From Echinometra lucunter (Eukaryota > Echinodermata > Echinoidea > Camarodonta > Echinometridae), in contig CM057165.1 in the NCBI GenBank assembly GCA_029962745.1, positions 3,626,340-3,690,339 on the forward strand: 64,000 nt of DNA. Reading direction: 5' to 3'. Both the position numbers and the translations under genes were made by a program. A model generated the notes under the pieces. The model did not search any database and was not told where the DNA came from. It saw only the letters and a list, made by a program, of their open reading frames with translations. How positions within the stretch are numbered: the stretch's first letter is position 1; the number at the start of each line of letters is the position of its first letter. Shown piece after piece: positions 35,745-47,509 of this stretch.

Positions 35745-36955
35745 ATAGATGGATGGTTACAATAAATACATCCATGATAAAAATAGGAAGTTTGTGTTGA
35801 AACGGTTACTACAATGGCACTCTCACTATGAAAGCTTAGATGAAATGGTAATGAAGAAATTCATGCTTTCTTTTGTGGGTTTATGTTTTCACTCCTCTCT
35901 TTTCTCTCTCTCACTTGGTCTCACTGCGTATTTCTCTCTATCTCCTACACCCACTCATCTACAATAGATATGGGGGAGGAACACATATTCACATCAAATT
36001 TCACTGAAATTTTAATTCTATTTTTTCTGCGGTAATGAGTGTTGAATCATGATTTTTATTCCATACTGACATAAATCATTATGCATGACATAACCCTGTA
36101 ACCAGTTACTACTGGTAGTCATTCAATGACAATCTCTAATACTTACCAAGAGATGGCGCTAGACCAATTCGCCATTTGGATGAATGCTGCTAGAGAGGCT
36201 GGAGTCCTGGAGTCACAAACAGAAAGTGTAAAGGCTTGGTGGTTTTACTTTTTTTTTTCTCAATTCTTCTCTTTATCGTTTTTTTTATAAGGAAACCCTC
36301 TCTCTTACTCTCGCATTCTTCCTGCTCTTTTGTCTGTAGAATTACCATCTGATTCTTTCTTACCTCAGCCATTATCAATCATAATTTTCATTAATTTTCA
36401 TTCAACACCTCAAACCTATTGATATAAAATTGGACTCCAACATAGAAAAGAACAATGTAGAAACTATGTGAAAGATTGATAAACGAAGTTTTCTTTTTAT
36501 TTTTTGAGGTGACTTATTAAATATATCAAACACAGAATACAAGAACACTTGGCAATACTTTGATCGCATTTTGAATCATGGTTCCTAACTATCCAAATAG
36601 GTCTAGCACCATCTCTTGTTATAAGCATTACAGTTATTTCTTTCCAAGTTAGTTGCTTGGACCTTGGTTCATACCACAGAACTAGACTAGACTAGAACTA
36701 TGTTTTAGTTCATTGGTTCATACTCCCCAGCCAGGCAGCCACTAACCATCTCAAACGTTTCGCGGACGATGGACATGGGCAGAAATTCTGGAAGGGGGAG
36801 ATAAGATGTTAAATGTACCCCCTCACAGTTTGTAAACCTTGCGCTGGTGCACTCAGAAAGCTGAGGACCAACTATTTTTTGCGTGTAAGTTTTTTGGTGT
36901 GTGTGTTCCTGTGAAATTTCAACTTAAATTCGCACCATCTGGATGTCTAACATTT
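35745..36955. other. Intergenic stretch between convergent genes
   Basis: AT-rich sequence. A few short tandem words occur (ACTAGACTAGACTAG near 36680). No gene was recognised. Confidence 0.7.
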
Positions 36956-37750
36956 ATTTCCATCCATCCATCCATCCATCCAACTACCTACCTACCTATC
37001 CTCCTCTTTCTCGTTTTCCTATTTCAAATCCTCTGCTCATCTCCCACAATCGATACGGTTAATCCCCCCTTCTCTCTCTGTATCTTCCTGCATCTCTGTC
37101 CATGTCTTGCCTTCTCTTCAGATAATCATCTCTCTCTTTGCACGTCTCTGTATTGTTTGTATTTATGCCTTCTCTTCATCTCTCTCCCTCTCCTCTCTCT
37201 TTTCCTTCTGTCTCTTATCTCTTGTGTGCAGTTTTCTCATCTCTTGCTCTCTCTCTCTCTCTCAATGCTTGCACACACACACACACTCTCTGTCCCTCTG
37301 TTGTTTTTTCTATCTTCTGCTGCTCTTCTCTTTTCCTTCCCCCTCTCTTTCTCTCTTTCTCATAACACACATACACACACCCTCGCACACAAGGGGGAAA
37401 AAAAAAGAAAAAAGGTCCTGCACTTTCAGGTGTCTATTTTACCCCCCCCCCCCCAAATTCACTGATATATATCCAAAAAAAAAGTTTCAAAAGGGGGGGG
37501 GGATGCAGACTGATCCCCCCCCCCCCCGATCCACCCGTCTGTCTCTCATGTGTGCAGTTTTTTCATCTGTAGCTCTATGTCTGTCCGTCTCTCTCCAATT
37601 CTTTTATCTTTTGCTTTTCCTTTTTTCTTTTCTCTCTCATCTCTTGCACATCTCTCTCTCTCTCCGTTTCTTTCTCTCCTTTTCATCTCTTCCTCACTCC
37701 GTCTCTCTCTTCAAACACACCTCTGCCTACTTCAGAAAACCCCCCACAAA
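36956..37750. repeat. (CATC)n run and pyrimidine-rich low-complexity block
   Basis: Starts with CATCCATCCATCCATC and CTACCTACC repeats, continues as CT-rich sequence with a CACACACACA run near 37272, and includes two C-runs and a G-run (37442-37529). Leu/Ser-rich frames spanning it are compositional. Confidence 0.9.
37400..37545. repeat. Dispersed repeat with C/G runs, family F copy 1
   Basis: Shares AGGTCCTGCACTTTCAGGTG, TATTTTACCC, TTTCAAAAGGGGGGG, GCAGACTGAT and TGATCCACCC-like blocks, in the same order, with 49797-49920. The C- and G-runs are therefore part of a mobile or dispersed unit. Confidence 0.6.
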
Positions 37751-39332
37751 ATATCCTGAAGAGCTATTCAACAGCCCTTAGTGCAATCCCTCAAAAACAC
37801 AACATACACAAGAGAAGTACATGTAGATGAATTCCAAAATCGTACAAATTTATTAAGCTTTGGATTCATAATCATGCAAGAATCTACATATACTTACAAT
37901 AATTTTGACTTTTCATGTTTCTCTATTTACACAGTATAACATTTAAATTCTCCCAACCAACAGACACATTTAAGTGCACGATATTACAAATTGCCAATAG
38001 ATATATGTATCAAATATTTTCACTTTACACAATAACTCTGTATGTATACAATTATGCTACAGGATCATGAGTGATATTCACACATTGATAAGTCTATACA
38101 TGCACATCAAAGTAGGTAGAGACATTTCAAAAGGCAAACATTTACAATTATTCTGTAATTGAAAAATACCCTATTTTGCTAACTTCTGCATAAAAATGAA
38201 AATTATTAGTTTCCATCTTACAAAACACTGCACAATTCTCTTTGGGAAGTAAAACCCAAATAAATTATGAAGGGGCTTATTAATGTCCATGAATATGACC
38301 AGAAGAAATTCTCCACTGATGACCAATAAATAATAACAAAAATGAATGGGCAATATACACCACAATTTCAAGTATTGCAAATACCTTAATTTACTTAAAC
38401 AAATACTAAGTTTTATTTAGAACACAGTGATAGCTATACAGTAGCATACATATTGCAAAACTTAGCTCGAGTACAGGAACATATTCTCCCTCTAATAAAA
38501 CATAAATAACATTAACCATTTAAGCATATTAAGTCATTTCTTTTAATGAATTTACTCATTTCTAGGCATATATTCCTTATACTCAAAATTGCCAGCAATT
38601 CTGAGAAAATGCCATAAAACTTGCAACAGTTTGTACAGGAACATCATTTATTCTAATAATGCCCTCCCAAGAGATACAAACTGGAAATACTACTAACATT
38701 CAAAATATTATCAAAAGAAGTAGCTCTGCGTATGAGATACCTTTGGAAAATAAGTTCTAATTCGGTGAACCAGTCATAAATCTGTTTTTGTTTCTTTCAG
38801 AAAGTAATAAGAAACAGCAAGAAAGATGAAATGAACTACAAGAACCACAGATTGCCTGAAAAATACCATTTGACAATTTATTCACTGAAACTTTCCTCCT
38901 TTTTTGCTTTTAAAACCTCTTATTAAACCCATCAAGGACAAGATTATTTGATGTGTCAAATTGACCATCTTTTATCAATTTTGTTTTCTTTTTTCTTTAC
39001 CACTGTACTCTTTTAATAAAAAGTTCAAGATCTGTGTACAGTACTTGGGCATATCATATGTTCCAATGCTTGAGAATTGCCAATTTGTATGGGGAAACAG
39101 CAATTTCGAATTTCCAAATGTTACCATTTTAGAGATTGTAATGCATATTTTCCTTGCAAAAAATCCCAGTGTTATATAGAAAGGTGATGAACATAGCACA
39201 ATTGTTTGGTTTTTCTACTAGCATATGGTACTGTTTCTCATACAGATGTTACGTATGTTACAAACATTTCAACAATTGTCTACCCATCTGCCAATTCATA
39301 TGGGGGGGGGGGGGGGGAGGAAGGGGGAGGGG

Positions 39333-39612
39333 TCCTTCACACTATGAACATGGTGGACAAAGAAAGCGGACAAAATAAACAACCTCTCATTCTACCCTTC
39401 ACAATGGTTCTGGTAGTCAAAAGAACATCCCTGCACAGCTATTTTGTTTAATCATGTAGTTCCAGGTGAATATGCATGTGACACCTGTTCCACATATTTT
39501 AGACAATAGCAGTGCAGGGATGTTCTTTTGACTACCAGAACCATTGTGAAGGGTAGAATGAGGGGTTGTTTATTTTGTCCGCTTTCTTTGTCTGTCATGT
39601 TCATAGTGTCAA
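39333..39612. repeat. Large palindrome with ~100-bp arms
   Basis: The left arm (about 39340-39440) contains GGACAAAGAAAGCGGACAAA, CATTCTACCCTTCACAATGG and TTCTGGTAGTCAAAAGAACA. The right arm (about 39509-39606) is its reverse complement with only a few differences. The spacer is about 68 bp. G-rich runs flank both sides (39302-39330 and 39632-39650). No target duplication was identified. Confidence 0.92.
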
Positions 39613-41636
39613 TTATAATGACTAAAATGTGGGGGAGGGGGGGGGGGTGTCCTTGCTGGATTAAAAGAGCCCATTTCCTACAGGGGTCACCATTCTACAT
39701 CTAACTACCGTCTGGAATGTTGTGTATGTTTTGTGCAAATGCCTCTCACATTCTGTGATCCTTAAACACATCTTAAGGAAAAAAGAAGCAAAAACTTGAT
39801 ACGAAAAAAAAAGGAAAGAATTAACATTTTGAAATTACAGGGTGATGTGTTACATGTACAACCTGCCATCCTATCCTCCAAACATCACATATGCACTATT
39901 TTCTGTCAAGGTAAATCCTACTCTTTCTTTGCCTTGGTGAAGAACTCTTGAGTGAAAACACAGTGAAAAAAAATAAAGGTCAACGGTACAAAAAAATGCA
40001 AGACATTAAACAAATAAGGCAGATTATTTTCATTTCTTGAAAGACATAATTCAGGTAAGATTGTAATCAGAGGAGTGCCATGATAGGGCATAACACTGGT
40101 ATTGAATTAGTGATAGAGAAAGTGTCCATTTTATTTTCTGATATAAATCATATGACGCAATATGTGAACAGATCCTGTCATGGAACAACACATTGCCATA
40201 TGTGAACAGAATTCAAATGAAACCACAGCTGTAATAAGCTAGAGACAACTGCTTGGAAAAATTCAGGAATTGAAACAATAGCAATTAGTATGCTTGGTTG
40301 CAAGGAATCTACTGATACAGTAGTACAGTACAACCCAGAAAATTGATAAGAAGCATAAGACTTATTACTATCCCACAGTCCCATAACATGTGTTTAGATG
40401 TAAGCATCTAAAAAATGAAAGCAAGACATCAGCCAAGAGTTTTCAGTAAGATTTGGAAGACAAAAAATCTGAAATGTCAATTGCTAGCTCTGGCAACTAA
40501 ATACTGTGAACATTATATCAAGTATGATTACTAATCAAGTGAAAAAGTGAAAAAGGAAATTTTAAAGAAGGCAAAATACATCATGTCTTAGAAAGCATTT
40601 GGAAGCAATGAAAAATTTCAAGGTGAGTGTGTCTATATTTACTAGAGTATTTCAAGTGCATTAAGAGAAATAGATTTTAAAAAGGAAAATATGAATTATT
40701 TGCATGCATGATATCACTGCCACGTTTATATTAGAAATCTGAAAGACTTTATTTTAATATTGATTAAGAAGGCAAATGTTCCATTTCAATGATAAAGATT
40801 TCTGATCATGACAATATCCTCATCATACTGTGCAGACTGAAAAAAAAAGATAATTTATTTTTTCTTTCTCCTCTCCTCTTCTAATAAAATTAGCACAAAC
40901 ATGACTACACTTACTCCACCAAACTACTAAAGTAATTTCAACATTTTTTCTTTCTCAGCAGAATGGATGAGGAACATCAGATACAGGCATGTAAACAGGT
41001 CATCCTGCCCTCACATACTTTCAACACATTACGATTCAGCTTCATTCTACTGCACCCTTCTATCCTCTCAACATTATTTCATACTTCAAAGAAAGTCTAA
41101 TCCTCTACGATGACAGTTATGATCACAATATGAACCATCCACACTAGTAACACACGTACAGAAATGCAGCACCTCTTGTTAGAAATCATACCAGTATTGC
41201 TAGAATGTATTTTTTACGACACACCCTGTATGCTTCTGAAATCTTTCATCCGAAGGGAAATTACGAAAGAAGTTCTCAAAGTCACAGCGGATAAACTTGC
41301 AACAAAATGCAACTTTGAAGTTAACTTTGAAGTTGCATGTTAAGTATAAAGAGATAAATGCTTTGTTGTTTGGATTTTGAAGATGCAAGAAAAGGGGAAG
41401 GAGAGGAAACTACAGGAATCTTGTTTAAATGATAATTTCAAATCATTCTACTCCATGCTAACCCATATATTAGTAAATCTACATAGAGTTAACACACCCC
41501 TGGCTCAAAGGAGGCATAGTATCTTTGAAGGCAAGAAATTTTCTCCTGAAATCAATCTTGAGACCTTCCGATGGCTAAGATGATCAGATGCGCCCTGCAT
41601 CTGTTCGACTGTTTCCATTTCTAATACTTCAAGATA

Positions 41637-41676
41637 ATAAGGACAGTAGTCACTTTGGTGTCCTTACTGTCCTCAT
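41637..41676 (-). other. Short hairpin in the proposed 3' UTR
   Basis: AAGGACAGTA and TACTGTCCT form a 9-bp stem, with additional pairing possible between GTCACTTTGG and the GGTGTCCTT side. It is too short to claim a microRNA precursor. Confidence 0.3.
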
Positions 41677-41987
41677 CCAGTGGATGTCTTATGTGCGACA
41701 ATAGGCCTTCCAACTCTACATCATTCTCTTGATGCCAACTAAAGAGGGCAGCATATGAATCCCGTCGTGCTGTAACAGTACAAGCCATGAGGTCTTACAG
41801 AGCATCATGGAACATCTCAGAACCAATAAAGTCATTTTCCTTCATCCTGGTGAGGTTCAAACCTCCATACACCAGGAAACCTTGAAATCACATCTGAAAC
41901 TCAGTCAGAGGGCATTCACAGTACTACTCAATTTTCCCTCTGCATCCTCCAAGCTTGACAAAGTACAGTTCCCCCAGGTCATTGACC

Positions 41988-42190
41988 TCATGACCTGTAA
42001 TCTGACCTTGAGTTCAGAGGTCGTACATGCAGCACCAATGCGTCATTGTCCATCATGAGGTCATAGACATCGTCCAGTTTCTTCTTCCTAACGTCCTGGC
42101 CATTGATCTCCAGGATCTCGTCACCGACCTGAAGCAGACCGGCCAGGATCTTGGCAGGGTGACCGTCACCGAGTCGTGTCACAAAGATAC
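41988..42190 (-). CDS. PDZ protein, last exon (second half of the PDZ domain)
   Basis: On the minus strand, after the acceptor TTTTCCTGCAG, it reads IFVTRLGDGHPAKILAGLLQ, then VGDEILEINGQDVRKKKLDD and VYDLMMDNDALVLHVRPLNS, ending RSDYRS and TGA. The block GLLQVGDEILEINGQDV is the classic PDZ betaD-betaE region, and LDDVYDLMM is helix alphaB, which lines the peptide-binding groove. The exon begins in phase 1 (GT completes a Gly codon) and matches the exon at 46967-47193. The protein ends only about ten residues after the PDZ fold. Confidence 0.92.
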
Positions 42191-42268
42191 CTGCAGGAAA
42201 ACAGAAAAATATAAAAACATTACAAGTAATAGCTACAGTTGTGATAAATTCAAATCAAGCATGACTAT

Positions 42269-42520
42269 GCTACCACCCAATGACAAAAGGGAGCAACTAA
42301 TTTTTTTTCTCAAAATTGACTTTTCTTGATTAGGGGCACTTTTTTGTATGCTCCACATGATGATGTAGAAATTAAGGTCACATGACCCCCGATTTCAGAA
42401 ATATGGACATATCAAAAGGAAGCAACTCCATAGATTTCCACATAAAACAGTGATATATTTTCTGCATTTACTAGGAAAATTATTCTACAGAGTTGCTTCT
42501 TTTTGTCCATTGGATGGCAG
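42269..42520. mobile_element. MITE-like element, family D copy 1 (uninterrupted)
   Basis: Inverted ends: CTACCACCCAATGACAAAAG followed by GGAGCAACT on the left, and AGTTGCTTCTTTTTGTCCAT followed by TGGATGGCAG on the right. A copy in the opposite orientation lies at 47510-48098. The pair shares GATTTCCACAT, ATATTTTCTGCATTTACTA-like, GTCACATGACC and ATCATGTGGAGCATACAAAA-type blocks, plus AATCAAGAAAA near one end. Confidence 0.85.
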
Positions 42521-43594
42521 TATGGTAATCACAACTCTATGCTAAAGTAATAATTTTAAGTAATAATTTTTTTCATTTTGCTGGAGGATATTTGATCAGT
42601 CTGAATCAGTTGCCACTCTTCATTAGGACAGGATACTGAAGTCTTTTCTAATATAAGGTATTAAAGCCAGAGCAAACTGGCACCCTTGTATGGGATTTTG
42701 AAATAGCGCCCTCTCAGTCCTAAACTACTGATTTTGTCCCCTTTTTGCTCCCAGCATGCTCTATTCTGATCAATGAGAGCTTTATTTTTTTGAGTAACAT
42801 CTGTTAAAATGTATTTGTATTCATACTATGGAAATGCATGAGAAGCCACAAAGGATATAATGTTTCTAAGAGTCTCTGGTTTTGAGTAGCCGTAAGTTGG
42901 CGCTGTTGTAAATACATCATAATAAAGGTCAGTTCACTGTTGCTTTAATTTGATATAGCAGAAATTACAGATTTAGTACTCCTCATCTCCTCCTTAATGC
43001 CTTGCATGCGCTTTGGTTTTTATAACTCTCTTTTCTGATATGTTTGACATCTGAATCTTGTTTAACCATCCAATAAGAATTTGAATTCTTCAGCTTTAAA
43101 TCAAGAAAGCAACAGTGTACTCAATTCTAATTCATATGTCAAAATATCAGACAAAATAAAATAATCAAAAACAAAAATGTCACGAATGCACGTAACTGCT
43201 AAATGACAGAATTGGCATGGAATGTATACGTGTGACTTTACATTTACATGTAGTTTCTATCACAGTTAGTTTATATTTCTTGCGAAAACAACACCAATCC
43301 GATAACATCAATAAAAACCGTTATCCAGAGCTCCTGATTTTCACTAAAAGGAAACTTGGATTAAAACAGGAATCCTGGTCTAGAAATAGAAATGAAGTTC
43401 TAGCCAAGTTTTGAATCTTGGGAGTTGGTGCCAAATCCCAGATCACATTTCCTCCGTACTTTGTGAAGATCGGTATCAACAAAAGATGACTTCCCTAACA
43501 CCTGGAATATCACTCAGAGGTATCTACCAAACAATGAAATGGCAAAAAAAAATTAAAAGAGTAGACAATGGACAGGAGAACATAGAGAGATAGA

Positions 43595-43597
43595 GAT

Positions 43598-43650
<53 letters not shown>

Positions 43651-43863
43651 GTTGGGGGGGGAGAAAAAAAGAGGGGAGGGGAAGTGAGAGGAAGAAACGA
43701 AAGGACAAGAAATGAATGAAGAGAAAGAGGGGATAACAGTGAGAAAAAATGAAAGGGAGAAAGGCAGAGGAAGGAAGAAACTGAGAGATGAGGCAAGAAA
43801 TATACAGAAAGAGACAGAAAAAAGGAGAGAGTGGGAGAGAAAGAATGAAGATAGAGGGGGAGC

Positions 43864-43900
<37 letters not shown>

Positions 43901-44260
43901 AAGTGGGGTGGGGTCATGACTGCCAGCAAATGAGAAAGCAGGAAGAAAAAGTGGAAGAGTGGCAGAGAGACATTGTAAAAAGAAAGACAGAGAATGAGGG
44001 GGAAAGGTGATTTATAATGTGTAAGAAAGAGACTGAGAGAGAAAGAGAAAGAGGGAGGGAGAAAAAGAAAGAGGGAGAGAGATCAAGAGAGGGTGGGAAA
44101 GAGAGAGGGAGAGAGAGAGGGGAGAGGGATGAAAAGATACAGAGAAGGACAAGTATGCAAAAGAGAAGCAAAGGGAAAAAGGAGAATGGTAATGAAAGAT
44201 GGAAAGAGATGCAGCGCATGTATAAACTCATGCAACACTCCTTTCCTTTCAGCAAGGAAG
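43595..44260. repeat. GA-rich purine block with pure (GA)n runs
   Basis: About 660 bp of GA/GGGA/AAAGA-rich DNA with pure GA runs at about 43603-43648 and 43868-43899. Arg/Glu-rich frames on plus and Ser/Leu-rich frames on minus are compositional. It lies in a PDZ-gene intron. Confidence 0.92.
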
Positions 44261-44336
44261 AGAAGGAAACATGAATAATTTCCTCATGTTCATCTACATG
44301 TCATCAACTTGAACCATAATCAAACTTCCCACCTCA

Positions 44337-44480
44337 CCAAATCTGGGGGCCCCCAAATAATTGTACCTTTCCTTTCAGGTTTTGGGAGTTAATACTGTTC
44401 AAACCTAAAATCTGGGGGCCAAATAATCTTATCTTACCCATCAAGCAAGGGTACAAATACTGTTCAAAACTACCGTACAC
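44337..44480. repeat. Two-copy imperfect direct repeat
   Basis: AATCTGGGGGCC followed by CAAATAAT and TACTGTTCAAA-C is repeated about 70 bp apart. No known element was recognised. Confidence 0.6.
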
Positions 44481-45824
44481 CTACTTCTTTGGCATGTTCA
44501 GGTAGGTACAATGTAGTAATACTGCTAAAAGTTAAAATCTGAAGCCCATAAAGCAGAACAAAAATAAATCCTAGTTTCCTGCCCTTCTCCCTTCCTTTTT
44601 TCAGCCTGCCTCAAAATTTGCTTTATTTTTTAAACAATTGCTTTTCTAAATTAAAATTAAAATTAATCTGAGTACATCTGAGTACATGAACAATGAGGTG
44701 ACCCCAACCCCCAAAACAATTAATATCACATGGTTTCTTGCCTCCTAAGTGCTTTAATATCTAAAAGAAATTGATAAGAAATAAAATTTGTGTTGATATT
44801 GACAGAAAGGCATTTTGATGTACACAAAAAATATCACCTATCAAATAACACTGAACCCCCCTCCTTCTCAATCTGAAAATTTCTGGACAAGAAACTAGGA
44901 ATCAATTTCACTTGGCCTCATAATGATACCCCCTTTTTCTGAGGTATGTGCACATGTCTGCCGCGCAGGTATTACCAAAAATAAATACTTGAGGCAAAAT
45001 CATACATTCATCCTTTGTTTTAAATGGTTTTGAGATAAAAGAAACAATTGGTTAATAATATTAATTCTATTTCAGGGCAGGGAGAAAATGCTATTCAAAG
45101 GCAAAATGTTTATGCTGAGTGATACTACTTATGTCTGACAGTCAATCTTCACAGAAGCCCTTTTTTAAACAGAAGGAATGATTGCATTTGAACAGTTCAC
45201 TTCTGTTAGTAAACCTTGATCATAGATGTGTATGAAATTTCCATACATAAATTCATGTTTGTTCTGAACCAACATATGATATTGTAAGCAGGTCTTTTTT
45301 ATCACACTTATCAATGTCACTACTAAAGAGTGATGACAACTGAAGAAAAGAAGGAAAAAAAAGAGGAAAATATTGAGAATATTGACAGAGTCCTGATCTT
45401 TGCCCCTTGCATGTCTTGATCAATATGTCTTTTTTGTTTGTTTTCTTTCAAGTCAATAAGAAAGAACAAACGACTGTTGTGATTCATTCACCTGAAGGTA
45501 GATGAACTTGCGAGACCAAAAAGAACAAAAGACTATCTACTGAAGAAGTCTTTGCATACAGACATTCCCATAAATGTATAGGTAAAGTTCTACAAACCTT
45601 CAAGTAATATACATGTAGCAGCATACTCTGAAGTTTTAAAAATTGACAAATGTACATTTTGCTTTGTACTAGTGCTATGGATTATGTTGGTTAAAAAATG
45701 AGAATTCCAATAAAATCATACTATTATAAAACTGATGATTCATTTTGCCTCACTGCTATTGAAAGTAGGAAGATGATTATAGGTAAGAAAGCTTGGAAAT
45801 CGTTTCATGGGGGCCTCCAGTTTT

Positions 45825-45965
45825 TAGGTCCTATCCAGTAAACTTAGTAAAGAAGATCAATGCCCACCGAAGGGCAATGGTGCATTGACTTAGTTTTGAC
45901 CCCAGGGCCTCCAGGTTATGAGGCCACTGCCACACCACTCAGCCACTGTGCCTCTCTCAAGATAA
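45825..45965 (-). mobile_element. Probable tRNA-derived SINE fragment (minus strand)
   Basis: Read on the minus strand it starts GAGAGGCACAGTGGCTGAGT, resembling a tRNA 5' end with box A (GTGGCTGAGTGGTGTGGCAG), and then GGGGTCAAAAC in a box-B-like position. The body is short and unrelated to tRNA. Box B is degenerate, so the call is moderate. Confidence 0.5.
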
Positions 45966-46524
45966 CTTGATTCTTCAAAACCGTTAAGGTAGGGCAATTC
46001 AGCACAGAAAACTTCTTACTATCACATGAATTCCGACATTTACTGAAACTTGCTGGAGGATTCTACAGCCTAGCAACAGCCAATAACCTTTCAGTAAATA
46101 CTGAAGGTGACTTAGGATTTGACATGGAATTAGAGGCACACAGAGACTTCTCACTTCTCATAAAATATGACCTATCATCGATGAGTTTGCATAGATTTCA
46201 AAGCTGTTTTACCAGAAGTTAGACTGACCACAATCCTGAGGTTTTGAACAGATGTTGAGGTCATTCCCACCTCTTTGATTTGGTTTAAGTGGACATTGTA
46301 TAGGATATTAGCAAGCACAACTGATGATAGTTAACACCTGGTATATGCCCTCTTGGACATTTGTAAACCTACGTCACTTTAACAAGACAATAACCCCAAA
46401 GCAGGGTCAATGAAATAATTCCCAATGCACCCACATTTCACTCAATTTTTGTCTGCTGTTGGTTTGAAGTTGTGATTTATATATTCCAACAGTTTTTGAA
46501 ATCGATATTAGCTTACTGATTATG

Positions 46525-46718
46525 CTGAGCACCTGAGGTTCACTGGCAAGGACTCTCGTATGAGAGGTCCTGGGTTCAATCCTCACTGGGCGCTTAGATC
46601 CTTGGACAAGGTGTTTTATCCAAGTTTGTCCTTCTCGGCCCAGGTGTACATGGGAACCTGGCAATGCTGGAGTAATAACTGCAGGGCCCTCGGAAAGAGA
46701 GATGGTGATGGCCTGTCC
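46525..46718 (+). mobile_element. Probable tRNA-derived SINE
   Basis: A head with TGAGGTTCACTGGCAAGGAC (box-A-like) and GGTCCTGGGTTCAATCCTC (box B), about 35 bp apart. A body follows with GGTGTTTTATCCAAGTTTG, GTACATGGGAACCTGGCAATG and a GGGCCCTCGG end. It is immediately followed by a family C MITE. Confidence 0.65.
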
Positions 46719-46855
46719 TGGGAAGCGTTTCATGAAGTGTCTTTGTCTGTGATTTTTACTGACAACTGTTATAAACTACTGAAATCCTTGCATCTGATTG
46801 GCTGAGAGCAAATTTGTCTGTAAAAAGGCAAGACACTTCATGAAATGCTCCCCTG
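46719..46855. mobile_element. MITE-like element, family C copy 2
   Basis: The core ACTACTGAAATCCTTGCATC followed by TGATTGGCTGAGAGCAAAT is shared with 23677-23826 and 53545-53694. The ends, GGGAAGCGTTTCATGAAGTG and CACTTCATGAAATGCTCCC, are inverted repeats of each other but differ from the other two copies. Confidence 0.8.
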
Positions 46856-46966
46856 GGTAAAATATGACCATACTGTAATCATAATCACCTGCAAGTAGCT
46901 GTACAGACCCTTCATTGTTTCACATATGAGGCCTTTACCTACAGATTTGACTTAACATGTACTCAC

Positions 46967-47193
46967 CATTGCCGTTACTTGATGTTCCCTTTGCAATGTA
47001 GAATCCAAACGGTCCATTCGGTGGCTTGACGAGTTCTATGACCTGTACACCATCAGGTTTGATGGCCAGCAGACGACCGATCTTACGTCCGTGGGTGGGT
47101 GATGTCACATCGGTGTCTACTGTCGTCCGTTGAGGTCTGGCATGTCTGTCATTGTTGGGTGTGGTCTCAAGGCCTAGCACACTGGCCGATCGC
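46967..47193 (-). CDS. PDZ protein, fourth exon (linker and first half of the PDZ domain)
   Basis: After the acceptor TCTCTCTCCTAG it reads RSASVLGLETTPNNDRHARP, QRTTVDTDVTSPTHGRKIGR, then LLAIKPDGVQVIELVKPPNG and PFGFYIAKGTSSNGN, ending at the donor AATG|GTGAGT. PFGF at about residues 177-180 of the model sits where PDZ domains carry the carboxylate-binding G-L-G-F loop. The exon begins in phase 2 and ends in phase 1. The stretch before the domain is Ser/Thr/Arg-rich. Confidence 0.9.
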
Positions 47194-47509
47194 CTAGGAG
47201 AGAGAACCAGAAAGCAACAGTGACAGCTCTGTCAACTTTTGCCTGTGAATGGATCTTTTTTTCTTAACAAACTATTTTTACATAACAATTATCCCTTTAT
47301 TATCAATAAATCGATCTTAAACTTGACAATTTCAAATCGAATTTCAAATATAACATCTGCTGAAAGCCAGAAAGACACTGTATTCATCATCATAAACCCA
47401 GAGTTAACAGCCTTTAGGCTCTCAGTGGGTGATATTATTCCTCTGCCTATTATTATAATATTATTATAATTTATGTAAGATATATATTATTCATATCTTA
47501 ATATGTATT

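Larger units (their letters stand above)
37846..41987 (-). other. Possible 3' UTR of the PDZ gene
   Basis: From the PDZ-gene stop (41988) to a minus-strand AATAAA at 37846-37851 there is no credible exon. The base bias (A-rich on plus, so U-rich in the transcript) is fairly constant except in the palindrome region, and it changes sharply at about 37.8 kb. A 4.1-kb UTR is long but possible. Nearer AATAAA-type signals on the minus strand (about 40748, 40131, 38876 and 38412) would shorten it. Confidence 0.3.

Noticed and set aside
36839..37781. Frames of over 200 codons
   Set aside because: Low-complexity CT-rich sequence with C/G runs. No conserved-looking segment.
43510..44278. Arg/Glu-rich and Ser/Leu-rich frames on both strands
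   Set aside because: Artefact of the GA-rich purine block inside an intron.
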